Positions 5,910 to 5,952 of a stretch of 5,952 nucleotides of DNA are shown one piece after another. The notes beneath the pieces were generated by a model. The model was not told where the DNA came from. It was given only the letters and a program-made list of their open reading frames with translations, and searched no databases. A program made the translations under genes and the position numbers. Origin of the DNA: an uncultured Collinsella sp. (GTDB taxonomy: Bacteria > Actinomycetota > Coriobacteriia > Coriobacteriales > Coriobacteriaceae); NCBI GenBank assembly GCA_900555745.1, contig USMH01000066.1, forward strand, positions 1 to 5,952, given 5' to 3'. Position 1 is the first letter of the stretch. Every line of letters starts with the position of its first letter.

Positions 5910-5952
5910 CTGTCTCTTATACACATCTCCGAGCCCACGAGACACTCGCTAA
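5910..5952 (+). other. Illumina Nextera adapter left on the contig end (artefact)
   Basis: Bases 5910-5928 are CTGTCTCTTATACACATCT, the 19-base Tn5 mosaic end used in Nextera libraries. Bases 5929-5943 are CCGAGCCCACGAGAC, the i7-side transposase adapter. Bases 5944-5951 are ACTCGCTA, which from memory is Nextera XT index N716, and the final A fits the first base of the P7 sequence. This is read-through past a short insert that was not trimmed before assembly. True sequence ends at 5909 or 5910, since a native C at 5910 cannot be told from the adapter C. Confidence 0.98.

Noticed and set aside
5910..5928. Transposon end or insertion sequence at the right edge
   Set aside because: The 19 bases are the Tn5-derived mosaic end, but they are followed by the Illumina i7 adapter and an index, which makes it a library artefact rather than a transposon.
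5331..5945. Minus-strand open frame of 204 codons at the right end
   Set aside because: It begins in the adapter and is antisense to the FhaA-like gene, whose DUF3662 features are clear on the plus strand.

Overview
The window is high-GC bacterial chromosome carrying four protein-coding genes, followed by 43 bases of synthetic sequencing adapter. GC-rich codon use, a DnaX with long Ala/Pro-rich linkers, and an FhaA-type (DUF3662) protein next to a Ser/Thr kinase all point to an actinobacterium. Together with the YcxB-like neighbour, my best guess is Coriobacteriia, Collinsella-like. That is inference from family knowledge, since no search could be run.

Layout. Bases 1-53 are the region downstream of dnaX and hold only a candidate -10 element. 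Bases 54-2534 (minus) encode dnaX, the DNA polymerase III clamp-loader subunit (826 aa). A 115-base divergent intergenic region follows. Bases 2650-3357 (plus) encode a small two-helix membrane protein with a YcxB-like C-terminal domain and a very Lys-rich tail. A 144-base gap carries a probable extended -10 promoter. Bases 3502-5355 (plus) encode a Ser/Thr protein kinase fused to a polytopic membrane domain. It overlaps by 4 bases (GTGA) a GTG-started gene at 5352, which encodes the N-terminal DUF3662 domain and Q/A/P linker of an FhaA-like protein. That gene is cut off by the contig end.

How the genes relate. dnaX is a replication gene transcribed away from the others. The kinase and the FhaA-like protein are translationally coupled and probably form the start of a phospho-signalling operon. 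In other actinobacteria, genes of this kind sit with a PP2C phosphatase, rodA, a penicillin-binding protein and pknA/pknB, and control cell-wall growth. An AT-rich end of the kinase gene with a perfect TATAAT suggests a second promoter for the downstream genes.

The last 43 bases (5910-5952) are not biological. They match the Nextera/Tn5 mosaic end, the i7-side adapter and an 8-base index. Any protein predicted across this junction has an artificial C-terminus. I see no mobile element, CRISPR array, RNA gene or clearly novel defence or biosynthetic system. The most interesting biological points are the kinase architecture and short motifs in the DnaX linkers.
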